Source of the DNA: Procambarus clarkii
Taxonomy: Eukaryota > Arthropoda > Malacostraca > Decapoda > Cambaridae
Direction of reading: 5' to 3'
NCBI RefSeq assembly: GCF_040958095.1
Contig: NC_091233.1
Span: forward strand, 5,675,036-5,739,035
Length of the DNA: 64,000 bases
Positions 13,306 through 24,194 of the stretch are shown piece by piece. A program made the position numbers and the translations under genes. The notes under the pieces are model-generated. The model did not search any database and was not told where the DNA came from. It worked only from the letters and a program-made list of their open reading frames with translations. The first letter of the stretch is position 1. Every line of letters begins with the position of its first letter.

Positions 13306-13968
13306 TAGTTGACAAGTAATATTGAGTATAGCCTAAATTAATCAGGCTAAATTACACTCAACCACACTCGAGGTTAAATGTACCTACCTAACAATAAGTA
13401 GCTAAGGATTTTGAGCAGTGCTTGAACTTCACCCTTAACTTTCTTCCGGCTAGCTCATCTTTATCACCATTAGATGTAATGGTGATCATTCAGCAGCACT
13501 CAAAATGCATACACACAAATAATGAGTACACAAATAATTAATACGGATATACTCTAATCAGAGTTACCCTAAGGTTAAATCCCACCTTTGATAGGGTCAG
13601 CACAAGAATAAATAACGTATGTACTACTAACTAGCTCAAGCCTAGTTGTAAGAATTTCTACCTAAGAAACTACAAATTTATTTAGTCTGCATTTGTGCCA
13701 AATTCAGCATAATCACAGCCTAAATTCCTACCTAATAAAGGTTGGCATAGATTAATTTGTGGTGCAGTAATGTGAATATATAGTTGTGCTGTATTTTTGG
13801 GTTTTTCAGATTTTATAGTTTATATAAGTGTGCACTTGCACACACAAGTGAAAATACAATTATATACAATTAATTTGGCTTGCCAGCCACAGCCTTTTAA
13901 GGTGATTGATTGTGTTGATCAATTTGTCAACTACATGTGACCTAGACTCATCTGACAGGTGTTATTTT
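13306..13968 (-). other. Probable 5' leader of the gag-bearing element
   Basis: AT-rich, no ORF. It contains CTCATCTTTATCACC at about 13456. A near-identical motif (CCCATCTTTATCAC) stands at about 47506, at a comparable distance upstream of the second BEL/Pao gag. This suggests a conserved leader element such as a splice or packaging signal. No LTR pair was found for this copy. Confidence 0.4.
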
Positions 13969-14211
13969 GAGGTTATCTTGAGATGATTTCGGGGCTTTTA
14001 GTGTCCCCGCGGCCCGGTCCTCGACCAGGCCTCCACCCCCAGGAAGCAGCCCGTGACAGCTGACTAACACCCAGGTACCTATTTTACTGCTAGGTAACAG
14101 GGGCATAGGGTGAAAGAAACTCTGCCCATTGTTTCTCGCCGGCGCCTGGGATCGAACCCAGGACCACAGGATCACAAGTCCAGCATGCTGTCCGCTCGGC
14201 CGACCAGCTCC
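13969..14211 (-). mobile_element. tRNA-derived SINE (same family as 6470-6724)
   Basis: Minus-strand copy with the same tRNA-like head (GGCCGAGCGG A-box region, GGTTCGATCCC B box), body, and CR1-like tail ending in CTCAAGATAACCTC. It interrupts the 3' end of the SGNH-like ORF: the hydrolase frame runs directly into the SINE head at about 14211. Confidence 0.9.
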
Positions 14212-14688
14212 CATCATGTATCTTGCCAGATGGTGTACACCATCTCTTGCCAGGTTTTGCCTGTATGGTCTGGCTGTAAATTGAATGTAAGTGGCATCCA
14301 ATCGTACTCTCTTCCTCAGCCTAAAGTTTATATATTTGGCAGCTCTTTGGTAATATTCTGGACTCACTCCCCAACGATTATTATTGCTCAGTTGGCGAGG
14401 TTCCACCAATGTGAACACTACTGAACTGCTAATGAGTTTAAATGAGGAAATTATTGTTTTAAGGTGATTAATTACCTCAGCTGGGTGTCGAGTAGGATGG
14501 ATGTCATTACCACCTAAATAAATAATAGTTAGATGGTGAGGCCACTCTAACGCAGGTGTTAATGTGGAATTATTATAGAAGTTATGAGCTGTTGCTCCTG
14601 GTGACCTGAAGATTCTTACCTCAGTATTAGGTATTGGTCTGAGTGTTGTGGGCAATTGACTGTGTCCCACGAGTGCTACTTTATACAT
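14212..14688 (-). CDS. SGNH/GDSL-hydrolase-like ORF, truncated by a SINE
   Basis: About 158 residues from the ATG at 14688. Features match the SGNH fold: a first block VALVGHSQLP carrying the presumed nucleophile serine in GHS rather than GDS, a third block IIYLGGNDIH (GxND, oxyanion Asn), and a fifth block RDGVHH giving the DxxH Asp/His pair. Only a short C-terminal helix seems lost to the SINE. No signal peptide is seen. SGNH modules are known in some retrotransposons (CR1 ORF1 esterase, Ngaro/DIRS hydrolase). Here the ORF lies upstream of, and parallel to, a BEL/Pao gag, so membership of that element is plausible but unproven. The substrate is unknown. Confidence 0.6.
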
Positions 14689-17195
14689 GAGGTATAAACA
14701 GCAAATAAATTGGTGTGAATTAGGCTAACCTATGTGGTACACTGCTGGTAGACAGAATTAATAAATGTGGTTAGTTTAAACTACTTCACACGGTGATTAG
14801 TTATTACCAATTAGTATACATCCGGTTCGATAAGGACCATTATGTGGGATATCTGGGGCTTGACTCATATATTCAATTATTTACTTATTGGATTTAATAA
14901 ATCGAAGGACCACCCACTTTTGAGAAAAGAGGGAAAACTAATAAAAGTGATCATTAGAATAACACTAGAGAACCAGTGTCTATGGACAATCATTAAAAGA
15001 ATAATCACTTGAAATAATGAATGGACTGTATTATTAATTTTAATTAAAGTCAGAGCCTCAAAGACCTACACTGGGGGGGTATTTCTAGAAATTCATATAC
15101 ATCTAGGAACCAGTGTGGTTCGCCACCAGTTCATTGTTGAGTAAATGATATAATAAATCTAAACTACTATAGATTCAAAATATGAGAACTCAAATTGTGA
15201 ATATTAAAGATCATGAATTACTGAGCAACAGTCAGAGCAAACACATTAATTACCAATCATCATTTCTGGTAATAATCTATTCAATGCAAAGATTCTATAG
15301 GAATTCTATAAGAATCAATAATCCTATTAAATAAATTTGTATGAAAAAATGTCTTAGCTTTAAGACGATTTCTGTAACATCATTTTGTCATTCGTCCTCG
15401 TGGTCACAGGATCTCCACAAAGAAAAGAACTCGAGGTGAATATCACGAATGATGAGAAACAACTTGATGACTCCTCGTATACATGCTGAAATCAGAGAAA
15501 TTTAAGTAGCATTTGAATAGGCTACGTTTTATTTTTAATATTCATGAAAACGGAGGAAATTGTCGAAATTTTACTAACGTTGTATATTGGGTGTCCTCGC
15601 TATATGACGACAGACTACTCACAAATATATAATCTAGGATGATGCATCAAACGAGAAACATATACTTAACATGACCGTATTAAATACTGAGGTCTGCCGA
15701 AACCGCGTCAGCCAGTCCCTGACGTCCACTGCTGTGTACGTGTAATTACGGGTCTTGGCTTCAATTGTTGACGCGTTATTAACTGGCTGGGCACTATAGA
15801 ACACGTGGATAAGTAATTATTAACTGTTGACCGAGTAACAGCGTAATTCTTGCTGATAAATTCCCCAGTCACTACCACGTGTCTCGCCACTCTTCACGCC
15901 AGGGATCCCTTCCTCTCGCACAATGGCATCGCCGCCTCCTTCAACCCGTCTCTCGCATTCACCACAGAAATTATTAATCACGAATAATTATTTTCCGCGT
16001 AATTATGGCTGTAATACGTTTATGAGAACTGGGTTGCAATTATAGGGATTTAAATATTATCATATTCTCGTTTTATGGTGTCAAACGAGAAATGGAGAAG
16101 ATTTTATTTTCTCCATGGCATTCGTACGTAACAGAAAAGACTGCTACTACATAATAATTTTAGTTAATAATTCTTGGTTTGAGATTATTGGGAGTTATAT
16201 TATCCGTAAGTAATTATTACACGGAATACTGATAATTTTAGAGAATCACATTCAATTCTCTAACCCATTGGTAATAAATGTGTCTAACTGGACATTATCT
16301 GACGCAATGTTGCTACTCGATTTCATGATAATTCTAGCATTAATATGCAGATGCAATGGTTAATTTATGTGACACTACCGTTAGTGAAATTAGTAACTAC
16401 TGTAGTTAGTATATAATGATAATGATTTATTATAATACAATAGTAGTTTATTAGTGTTGTAAATTTCCAACATCACTCTCTCTTCATAAAACTGGAACTC
16501 ATCAAGAGGGCAACACTCCCCCTCCTGTCAATATCAGCTGAGCGGCCCCCCCCCCCTCACTGTGAGAATGCTTCTGTATTTGTTTCCTGGCGCTAAGCGC
16601 GTGTTTCTTTAAATTCACAGTAATCACTATATTTGCAATCAACACAATAATTGCTATAATGACAATAGAATGCAATGAGTCACTGCATTGGTCTTAAGCT
16701 CAATTAATCGTTTCTACAGCAATAAACACGATATCTCACTGTAAAGGCGTTATTCACGGCAGATCATACTAATGACAATGAATGCAATTATCCACGGTAC
16801 TGGCTTTAGACTCAGTAATTCCTTTCGAAGGCGATAACACAGAATACCATTGTACACATGAAAATGTTATCCAACACTCCAGCATATATATATATAAATC
16901 AATTCATTAATATCAGTAATAAGATAATATTGGGCACACAGCCTAACACCAACAACTGGTACACTTACATATATATATATTCTCTGGCATAAGTTATAAT
17001 ATTAATGTCACATGAAAGAAATCATCCAATATTAATGTCACATGAAAGAAATCATCATGAGTTTGCTGTGTACAGCAAACTCATCAATAAACACAGGTGC
17101 CTACACACACCACATATATAAATATCATGAGAGCTCTGTACAGCCTCACTCTGCACAACTGTGCCTTACTGTGATATAGACATCAGTGAGCCTTG
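14689..17195. other. AT-rich sequence without recognisable genes
   Basis: Mostly AT-rich DNA with scattered short palindromes and TATATA runs (near 16886 and 16970). A 29-base direct duplication stands at about 17005-17065. A missing LTR or the 5' end of the upstream element may lie here, but I found no matching repeat to prove it. Confidence 0.5.
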
Positions 17196-18165
17196 CTCAC
17201 AACATATAAGATACTCTGGCTAAATATAACTGACTAAAGGGGAATTTGGGAGGGAAACTAGAATCACCTACTTCCACCTCACTGATGTGAACTCGCCCTC
17301 CGGTGAGAGTTGAATTGCAGCTCCTGGTCCCAGCTCTCGACTCGTTGTAGGGAATGCCCCCACACACCTGTGATGCTTTCTTCAGGAACCCGATCAACAT
17401 CCCAAAATAAACGCATCGTGACCGTGCTTTGTCCTCCGTAGGTCCGTGCTCCTCTACAACTTCTCAAAGGGTTGGAGTCGGTCTCCTGGCCGTCGACTTC
17501 TCCTCGCAACTACGTCTGCAGTTCTACTTCTCGGCTGCAGTCGTCCTGATTCCCAATTAGTTTTCTTCTTACACTGCTTCCCGGTGGATTGGCCCAGCCG
17601 CTACGTCGTCACTAGATCGGTGAACTGCCTCAGACGTCACATACGTCACTACACAGACTCCACTTCTTCTTGCAAAGCACCTGTCCTTGGAGCACTTGTT
17701 GCTCAATATTCTGTCGATTCCCTCTTTGGTCCAACACATGAACGAAGGAAGACCTCACAGCGTACTTGCAGACTACGGTTGATGCGTAAAATCCACGGGA
17801 GCAGGGTACAACTGTCAAACTGACAGGACCAACTTTCGCACGTCCGACCTAGTCAACGGTCGTCTCAAACTGATGGCGCCACAGAGGCGCGATCTCCGGA
17901 CCCCCTTGCTCTCCAGGGGCGGTTTTCATTGGCTCCCTGTGCCACGTCACTGTTCATGACCAATCTGGTGCCACTGACGTCATACAGTTTTGGCAGGAGA
18001 ATGGAGGGACCGGCGCCATATTGGCGTCCTAAATGGCCTAAACCACCGGCCCAAATACTCTTCTTTCGCGAATTTCTCGCTAACGCGAGAAACACTACAC
18101 ACTCCCACACATGTCAAATTGTTGCCCGCAACGTAGAGAACACGTGGGTAAAGTGGATATGACTC
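17196..18165. other. GC-richer sequence with chance ORFs only
   Basis: Several overlapping 60-125-codon ORFs on both strands share no protein signature. The stretch abuts a Gypsy pol fragment and could hold the long terminal or untranslated part of that element, but no repeat partner is present. Confidence 0.4.
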
Positions 18166-18840
18166 TCACAGCTTGCGTGGGTCATATCTGTCATATCTGA
18201 TTAGTGTATGTGGGACAGGGCATCCGCTACTACGTTGTCCTACCCTCTGATGTGCTTGATGTCCAGCCAGTACTCCTGCAGTAGTAATGCCCACCTCGTC
18301 AGCCGCTGGTTGGAGTTCCTCATCTTGTACAAAAAAGGTCAGAGGGTTGTGATCTGTAAACACAAGAACAGGTCTCGCCCCTCCTCCCACGTACACATCA
18401 AAGTGCTTCAGGGCCATTACTAAAGCCAAAGCCTCCTTCTCGACGGTACTATAGGCACGCTGGCACTTCACAAATTTCTTGGAGTAGAAAGCTACCGGCC
18501 TATGTACCTCACTCCTTTCTTGGGCCAACATGGCCCCTATCCCAACGTCACTGGCATCCACGTACAGGATAAATCGGGCTGAAAAATCTGGAGATATTAA
18601 TACTGGGGCCTCCGTCAACAGTTTCTTGGTCTTCTCAAAAGACTCCTGGCAGGCCTCTCCCCACTTCCATCGTACATTCTTAGAGAGTAGTTCGGTCAGG
18701 GGATGCGCTACCGTGGAAAAGTTCTTGCAGAAACTACGACAGTATCCTATCATCCCAAGATACCTCAACAACTCCTTACGCGTCGTGGGTACTGGGTACT
18801 CCCTAATGGCTGACACTTTGTGATCTACAGGGGTTACTTC
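18166..18840 (-). pseudogene. pol: Ty3/Gypsy pol fragment (end of RT plus RNase H)
   Basis: Reading leftward, the frame shows LLRYLGMIGYCRSFCKNFS and HPLTELLSKN (RT connection). RNase H landmarks follow: LYVDASDVGIGAMLAQ, RPVAFYSKKF, YSTVEKEALALVMALKHF and VFTDHNPLTF. After that the frame is lost in a run of six T-equivalents near 18337. Skipping one base recovers the expected QRLTRWALLLQEYWLDI block. The upstream side is broken near 18840, and integrase is absent. A decayed Gypsy insertion is the best reading. Confidence 0.88.
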
Positions 18841-19126
18841 TCCTTAGCCGCCCTCCACTCGTTCTCCGGGTTCCACGAAGAGGTGATCGACTCCCAGGCT
18901 GCCAGACGTCTCTTCTTCAGCCCTATCAGATCCACTCCCTCTGTGTCCGTCGCACTGCCTTGGGATCACAGCGCATACAGGGAACGCCACCGCGGCGATT
19001 CCCTGTAATTGAATTTGGAAGACTAAAGACCAGAGATAGAAGAGATCCACGATTCATGCATCTTCAACATTTCTATTGTTCTCACCTTAACGCAGCTAGG
19101 GAAGAATGGAAGTAACTGCAAAGGGC

Positions 19127-20372
19127 CTATTGGCCCATATTTCTTGATGCTTCTATATTGGTGCGGAGTCTTGAAGTGGGTAGAATATAGTTGTGCATTA
19201 ATTGGCTGTTGATTGCTGCTGTCGACTTCTTAATGTGTAGTGCCTCGCAGATACCTAGCCGCCTGCTATCGCTGTATCTATCGATGATTTCCGTGTTTTT
19301 TGTTAAGACTTCTCTGGTGATGGTCTGGTTGTGGGAAGAGATTATATGTTCCTTAATGGAGCCCTGTTGCTTATGCATCGTTAATCGCCTGGAAAGAGAT
19401 GTTGTTGTCTTGCGTATATACTGAAATCTATGAGGCTTACAGTCCCCAAGTGGGCATTTGAAGGCATAGACGACATTGGTCTCTTTTAAAGCATTCTGCT
19501 TTGTGTCTGGAGAGTTTCTAATGAGTAGGTTGGCCGGTTTCTTGGTTTTATAGTAGATCGTCAACTGTATCTTCTGATTTTTGTCTGTAGGGATAACGTT
19601 TCTATTAACAATATCTTTCAGGACCCTTTCCTCCGTGTTATGAGCTGTGGAAAAGAAGTTCCTGTAAAATAGTCTAATAGGGGGTACAGGTGTTGTGTTA
19701 GTTATCTCTTCAGAGGTTGCGTGGCGTTTCACCTTCCTTCTTATGATGTCTTCAACGAAACCATTGGAGAAGCCGTTGTTGACTAGGACCTGCCTTACCC
19801 TACAGAGTTCTTCATCGACTTGCTTCCATCCTGAGCTGTGGCTGAGAGCACGGTCGACATAAGCGTTACGACACTCCTCTTGTACCTGTCTGGGCAGTCA
19901 CTGTTGGCATTGAGGCACATTCCTATGTTTGTTTCCATAGTGTAGACTGCAGTGTGGAAACCTCCGCTCCTTTCCTTGACTGTTACATCTAGAAAGGGCA
20001 GCTTCCCATCCTTCTCCATCTCTTAAGTGAAACGCAACACAGAATTCCGCTCAAATGACTCCTTCAGCTCCTGCAGATGTCTGACATCAGGTGCCTGTGT
20101 AAAAATGTCGTCAACATACCTGCAGTATATGGCCGGTTTCAAGTTCATGTCGACTAAGACCTTTTGTTCGATGGTACCCATATAGAAGTTCGCAAACAGG
20201 ACACCTAGGTGAGAACCCATGGCGACCCCATATACTTGCTTATACATGTGCCCATCCGGGCTCAAGAAGGGTGCCTCTTTAGTACAGGCTTGGAGTAGTT
20301 TCCTTAGAATGTTTTCTGGTATGTCAAGAGGAGTACAGGCCGGATCACGATACACTCTGTCCGCTATCATCC
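19127..20372 (-). pseudogene. Penelope-like element, family P1, truncated
   Basis: Minus-strand fragments in order: RT palm from 20372 with MGTIEQKVLVDMN and CRYVDDIF (catalytic Asp pair), then LPFLDVTV, then a C-terminal GIY-YIG-type endonuclease region in 19127-19732 (VVYAFKCPLGDC, RKTTTSLSRRLTMH). There is a stop near 20022 and a frame change near 19860. The RT fingers and N-terminus are missing: the copy ends in a fold-back at about 20385. Similar copies stand at 26491-27316, 39726-40740 and 57300-58352. Confidence 0.87.
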
Positions 20373-20560
20373 CGATTATTTCATCCTATGATGAAACAAT
20401 CGGGATGATACAGGACAGAGTGTATCGTGATCCGGCCTGTACACCTCTTGACATACCAGAAACGTTTCATGATAGGATGAAACGTTTCATCCTATGATGA
20501 AACAATCGGGATGATAGCGGACAGAGTGTATCGTGATCCGGCCTGTACTCCTCTTGACTC
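20340..20560. repeat. Fold-back inverted repeats at the Penelope truncation point
   Basis: A stretch of P1 RT (around TATCATCCCGATT) is followed by its inverted copy (AATCGGGATGATA) with a short TTTCATC/GATGAAA hairpin at the centre. A third copy follows in plus orientation at about 20500-20560. The result is a nested palindrome at the edge of the element. Confidence 0.85.
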
Positions 20561-20720
20561 AAGAGGAGTCGCTTCAGGAGTTGCACTCAAGTGTCACCTC
20601 AAACTAGAAATAAAAATGAATTTTGGAGAATTGATTTTTCAGTTACCATCAACAGTGAAGAAAAATATAAGAAACATTGAGAAAATTCGTGTTAGAATTA
20701 TTAATCTTACTTTTTCGGAC
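20561..20720 (+). mobile_element. Penelope P1 5'-terminal segment in opposite orientation
   Basis: From the ATG at about 20616 the plus strand encodes [19 protein letters not shown], the N-terminus of the P1 ORF also seen at 26606, 39830 and 57451. It is opposite in orientation to the P1 RT at 19127-20372. Together they form the inverted terminal arrangement typical of Penelope elements. Confidence 0.75.
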
Positions 20721-20721
20721 A

Positions 20722-22560
20722 AAATGAGGTGATAGCCGAGCCTATTTGAACCACCCCACCGCCGGCAAAGAATGAGGTGATTTGGTAAAATGCTATGCCC
20801 AAGATTACTATCCGAGTGCCGGCGGTGGGGTGGTTCAAATAGCCTCGGCTATCACCTCATTTTGTCCGGTCGTGATGGTCAAGTGGATTTAGGCGTCTTG
20901 TACATACCAGTTGCGTTGCTTCTGGGAGTATGGGTTCGAGTCACTTCTGGGGTGTGAGTTTTCAGTTGCATATTGTCCTGGGGACCATTCAGGCTTGTTC
21001 GCATTTGTGTTCCTCACGTGTGCCCCAAAGAATGAGGTGATTTGGTAAAATGCTATGCCCAAGATTACTATCCGAGTGCCGGCGGTGGGGTGGTTCAAAT
21101 AGCCTCGGCTATCACCTCATTTTGTCCGGTCGTGATGGTCAAGTGGATTAAGGCGTCTTGTACATACCAGTTGCGTTGCTTCTGGGAGTATGGGTTCGAG
21201 TCACTTCTGGGGTGTGAGTTTTCAGTTGCATATTGTCCTGGGGACCATTCAGGCTTGTTCGCATTTGTGTTCCTCACGTGTGCCCCAAAGAATGAGGTGA
21301 TTTGGTAAAATGCTATGCCCAAGATTACTATCCGAGTGCCGGCGGTGGGGTGGTTCAAATAGCCTCGGCTATCACCTCATTTTGTCCGGTCGTGATGGTC
21401 AAGTGGATTAAGGTGTCTTGTACATACCAGTTGCGTTGCTTCTGGGAGTATGGGTTCGAGTCACTTCTGGGGTGTGAGTTTTCAGTTGCATATTGTCCTG
21501 GGGACCATTCAGGCTTGTTCGCATTTGTGTTCCTCACGTGTGCCCCAAAGAATGAGGTGATTTGGTAAAATGCTATGCCCAAGATTACTATCCGAGTGCC
21601 GGCGGTGGGGTGGTTCAAATAGCCTCGGCTATCATCTCATTTTGTCCGGTCATGATAGTCAAGTGGATTAAGGCGTCTTGTACATACCAGTTGCGTTGCT
21701 TCTGGGAGTATGGGTTCGAGTCACTTCTGGGGTTTGAGTTTTCAGTTGCATATTGTCCTGGGGACCATTCAGGCTTGTTCGCATTTGTGTTCCTCACGTG
21801 TGCCCCAAAGAATGAGGTGATTTGGTAAAATGCTATGCCCAAGATTACTATCCGAGTGCCGGCGGTGGGGTGGTTCAAATAGCCTCGGCTATCACCTCAT
21901 TTTGTCCGGTCGTGATGGTCAAGTGGATTAAGGCGTCTTGTACATACCAGTTGCGTTGCTTCTGGGAGTATGGGTTCGAGTCACTTCTGGGGTGTGAGTT
22001 TTCAGTTGCATATTGTCCTGGGGACCATTCAGGCTTGTTCGCATTTGTGTTCCTCACGTGTGCCCCAAAGAATGAGGTGATTTGGTAAAATGCTATGCTC
22101 AAGATTACTATCCGAGTGCCGGCGGTGGGGTGGTTCAAATAGCCTCGGCTATCACCTCATTTTGTCCGGTCGTGATGGTCAAGTGGATTAAGGCGTCTTG
22201 TACATACCAGTTGCGTTGCTTCTGGGAGTATGGGTTCGAGTCACTTCTGGGGTGTGAGTTTTCAGTTGCATATTGTCCTGGGGACCATTCAGGCTTGTTC
22301 GCATTTGTGTTCCTCACGTGTGCCCCAAAGAATGAGGTGATTTGGTAAAATGCTATGCCCAAGATTACTATCCGAGTGCCGGCGGTGGGGTGGTTCAAAT
22401 AGCCTCGGCTATCACCTCATTTTGTCCGGTCGTGATGGTCAAGTGGATTAAGGCGTCTTGTACATACCAGTTGCGTTGCTTCTGGGAGTATGGGTTCGAG
22501 TCACTTCTGGGGTGTGAGTTTTCAGTTGCATATTGTCCTGGGGACCATTCAGGCTTGTTC
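20722..22560. repeat. 260-bp satellite built from a tRNA-derived SINE
   Basis: Nearly seven head-to-tail units with exact 260-base spacing and only scattered substitutions. Each unit holds a tRNA-like segment (A box TGGTCAAGTGG, B box GGGTTCGAGTC) plus a spacer bounded by inverted copies of AATGAGGTGAT. At the left edge (20722-20766) a partial unit lies inverted, forming a palindrome with the first full unit. The array stops at about 22560, where a TA microsatellite begins. The overlapping 87-88-codon ORFs on both strands recur with the repeat and have no family resemblance. Confidence 0.93.
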
Positions 22561-22562
22561 GC

Positions 22563-22649
<87 letters not shown>

Positions 22650-22725
22650 ATATGTTTAGTAATTGCTTAATATTTATGGTTTCTATGTTCAGTCTATATC
22701 AGGTTATATATATATATATATATAT
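22563..22725. repeat. (TA)n tracts flanking a 60-base unique segment
   Basis: TA tracts at 22563-22645 and 22706-22725 surround a segment that recurs at 28636-28700 without the TA expansion. Confidence 0.9.
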
Positions 22726-23101
22726 GTCGTACCTAGTAGCCAGAACGCACTTCTCGGCCTACTATGCAAGGCCCAATTTGCCTAATAAGCCAAGTTTTCA
22801 TGAATTAATTATTTTTCGACTACCTAACCTAACCTAACCTAACTTCTTCGGCTACCTAACCTAACCTAACCTATAAAGATAGGTTAGGGTTGGTTAGGTA
22901 GGGTTGGTTAGGTTCGGTCATATATCTACATTAATTTTAACTCCAATAAAAAAAATTGACCTCATACGTAATGAAATGATTAGCTTTATCATTTCATAAG
23001 AAAAAAATTTAAGAAAATATATTAATTCAGGAAAACTTGGCTCATTAGGCAAATCGGGCCTTGCATAGTAGGCTGAGAAGAGCGTTCTGGCTACTAGGTA
23101 C

Positions 23102-23104
<3 letters not shown>
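22726..23104 (+). mobile_element. TA-associated inverted-repeat element (MITE-like), copy 1
   Basis: Ends are inverted copies of about 75 bases, starting GTCGTACCTAGTAGCCAGAA and finishing with its complement ending GGTACGAC. The 379-base element has no ORF. Internally it holds CCTAACC telomere-like runs in both orientations that can fold back. It also holds a second hairpin around ATTTCATAAG and GACCTCATAC. Both flanks are TA microsatellite. The structure suggests a non-autonomous DNA transposon with TA target preference; no transposase is present in the window. Confidence 0.85.

Positions 23105-23196
<92 letters not shown>
23105..23196. repeat. (TA)n between inverted-repeat elements
   Basis: Pure TA dinucleotide tract joining copies 1 and 2. 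Confidence 0.95.
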
Positions 23197-23199
<3 letters not shown>

Positions 23200-23581
23200 G
23201 TACCTAGTAGCCAGAACGCACTTCTTTGCCTACTATGCAAGGCCCGATTTTCCTAATAAGCCAAGTTTTAACGAATTAATTGTTTTTCGACTACCTAACC
23301 TACCTAACCTAACCTAACCTAACTTTTTCGGCTACCTAACCTAACCTAACTTATAAAGATCAGTTAGGTTAGGTTAGGTAGGGTTGGTTATGTTCGGTCA
23401 TGTATCTACGTTATTTTAACTCCAATAAAAAAAAATTGACCTCATACATAATGAAATGGGTAGCTTTTTCATTTCATAAGAAAAAAATTAGAGAAAATAT
23501 ATTAATTCAGGAAAACTTGGCTTATTAGGCAAATCGGGCCTTGCATAGTAGGCTGAGAAGTGCGTTCTGGCTGCTAGGTAC

Positions 23582-23584
<3 letters not shown>
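23197..23584 (+). mobile_element. TA-associated inverted-repeat element, copy 2
   Basis: Same ends and internal order as copy 1 and in the same orientation, 388 bases, with scattered substitutions (for example TTTGCC for TCGGCC near the left end). Confidence 0.85.
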
Positions 23585-23676
<92 letters not shown>

Positions 23677-23690
23677 ATATATATAAACCT
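23585..23690. repeat. (TA)n tract
   Basis: TA microsatellite on the right flank of copy 2, ending in a CATGTATATA variant. Confidence 0.93.
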
Positions 23691-23699
23691 ATACTTGCA

Positions 23700-23816
23700 T
23701 AAACCACAAGTAAAGATTAACAATCTTTGGACAACACCCACCAGTGGGACTCGAACAGAGAAAGCACAACTACCTTCCAGTAGCTGCCATAACTAGTACG
23801 CTTTAACCCACTATAT
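23700..23816 (-). mobile_element. tRNA-derived SINE remnant
   Basis: On the minus strand GGTTAAAGCGTACTAG resembles an A box with flank and GTTCGAGTCCCAC is a good B box, followed by TGGTGGGTGTTG. The spacing is tRNA-like. No body is recognised before the TA tract. It could be a worn SINE head or a tRNA pseudogene. Confidence 0.5.
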
Positions 23817-24130
<314 letters not shown>

Positions 24131-24194
24131 ACTTTTAAGGTGAAGAAAAGAACTACTTGCAGAAGCAGGGAAAAAACGAGGAACATATTCATCT

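Noticed and set aside
20889-22398. Repeated 87-88-codon ORFs as a gene family
   Set aside because: They recur with the 260-base satellite on both strands and overlap each other; no protein resemblance.
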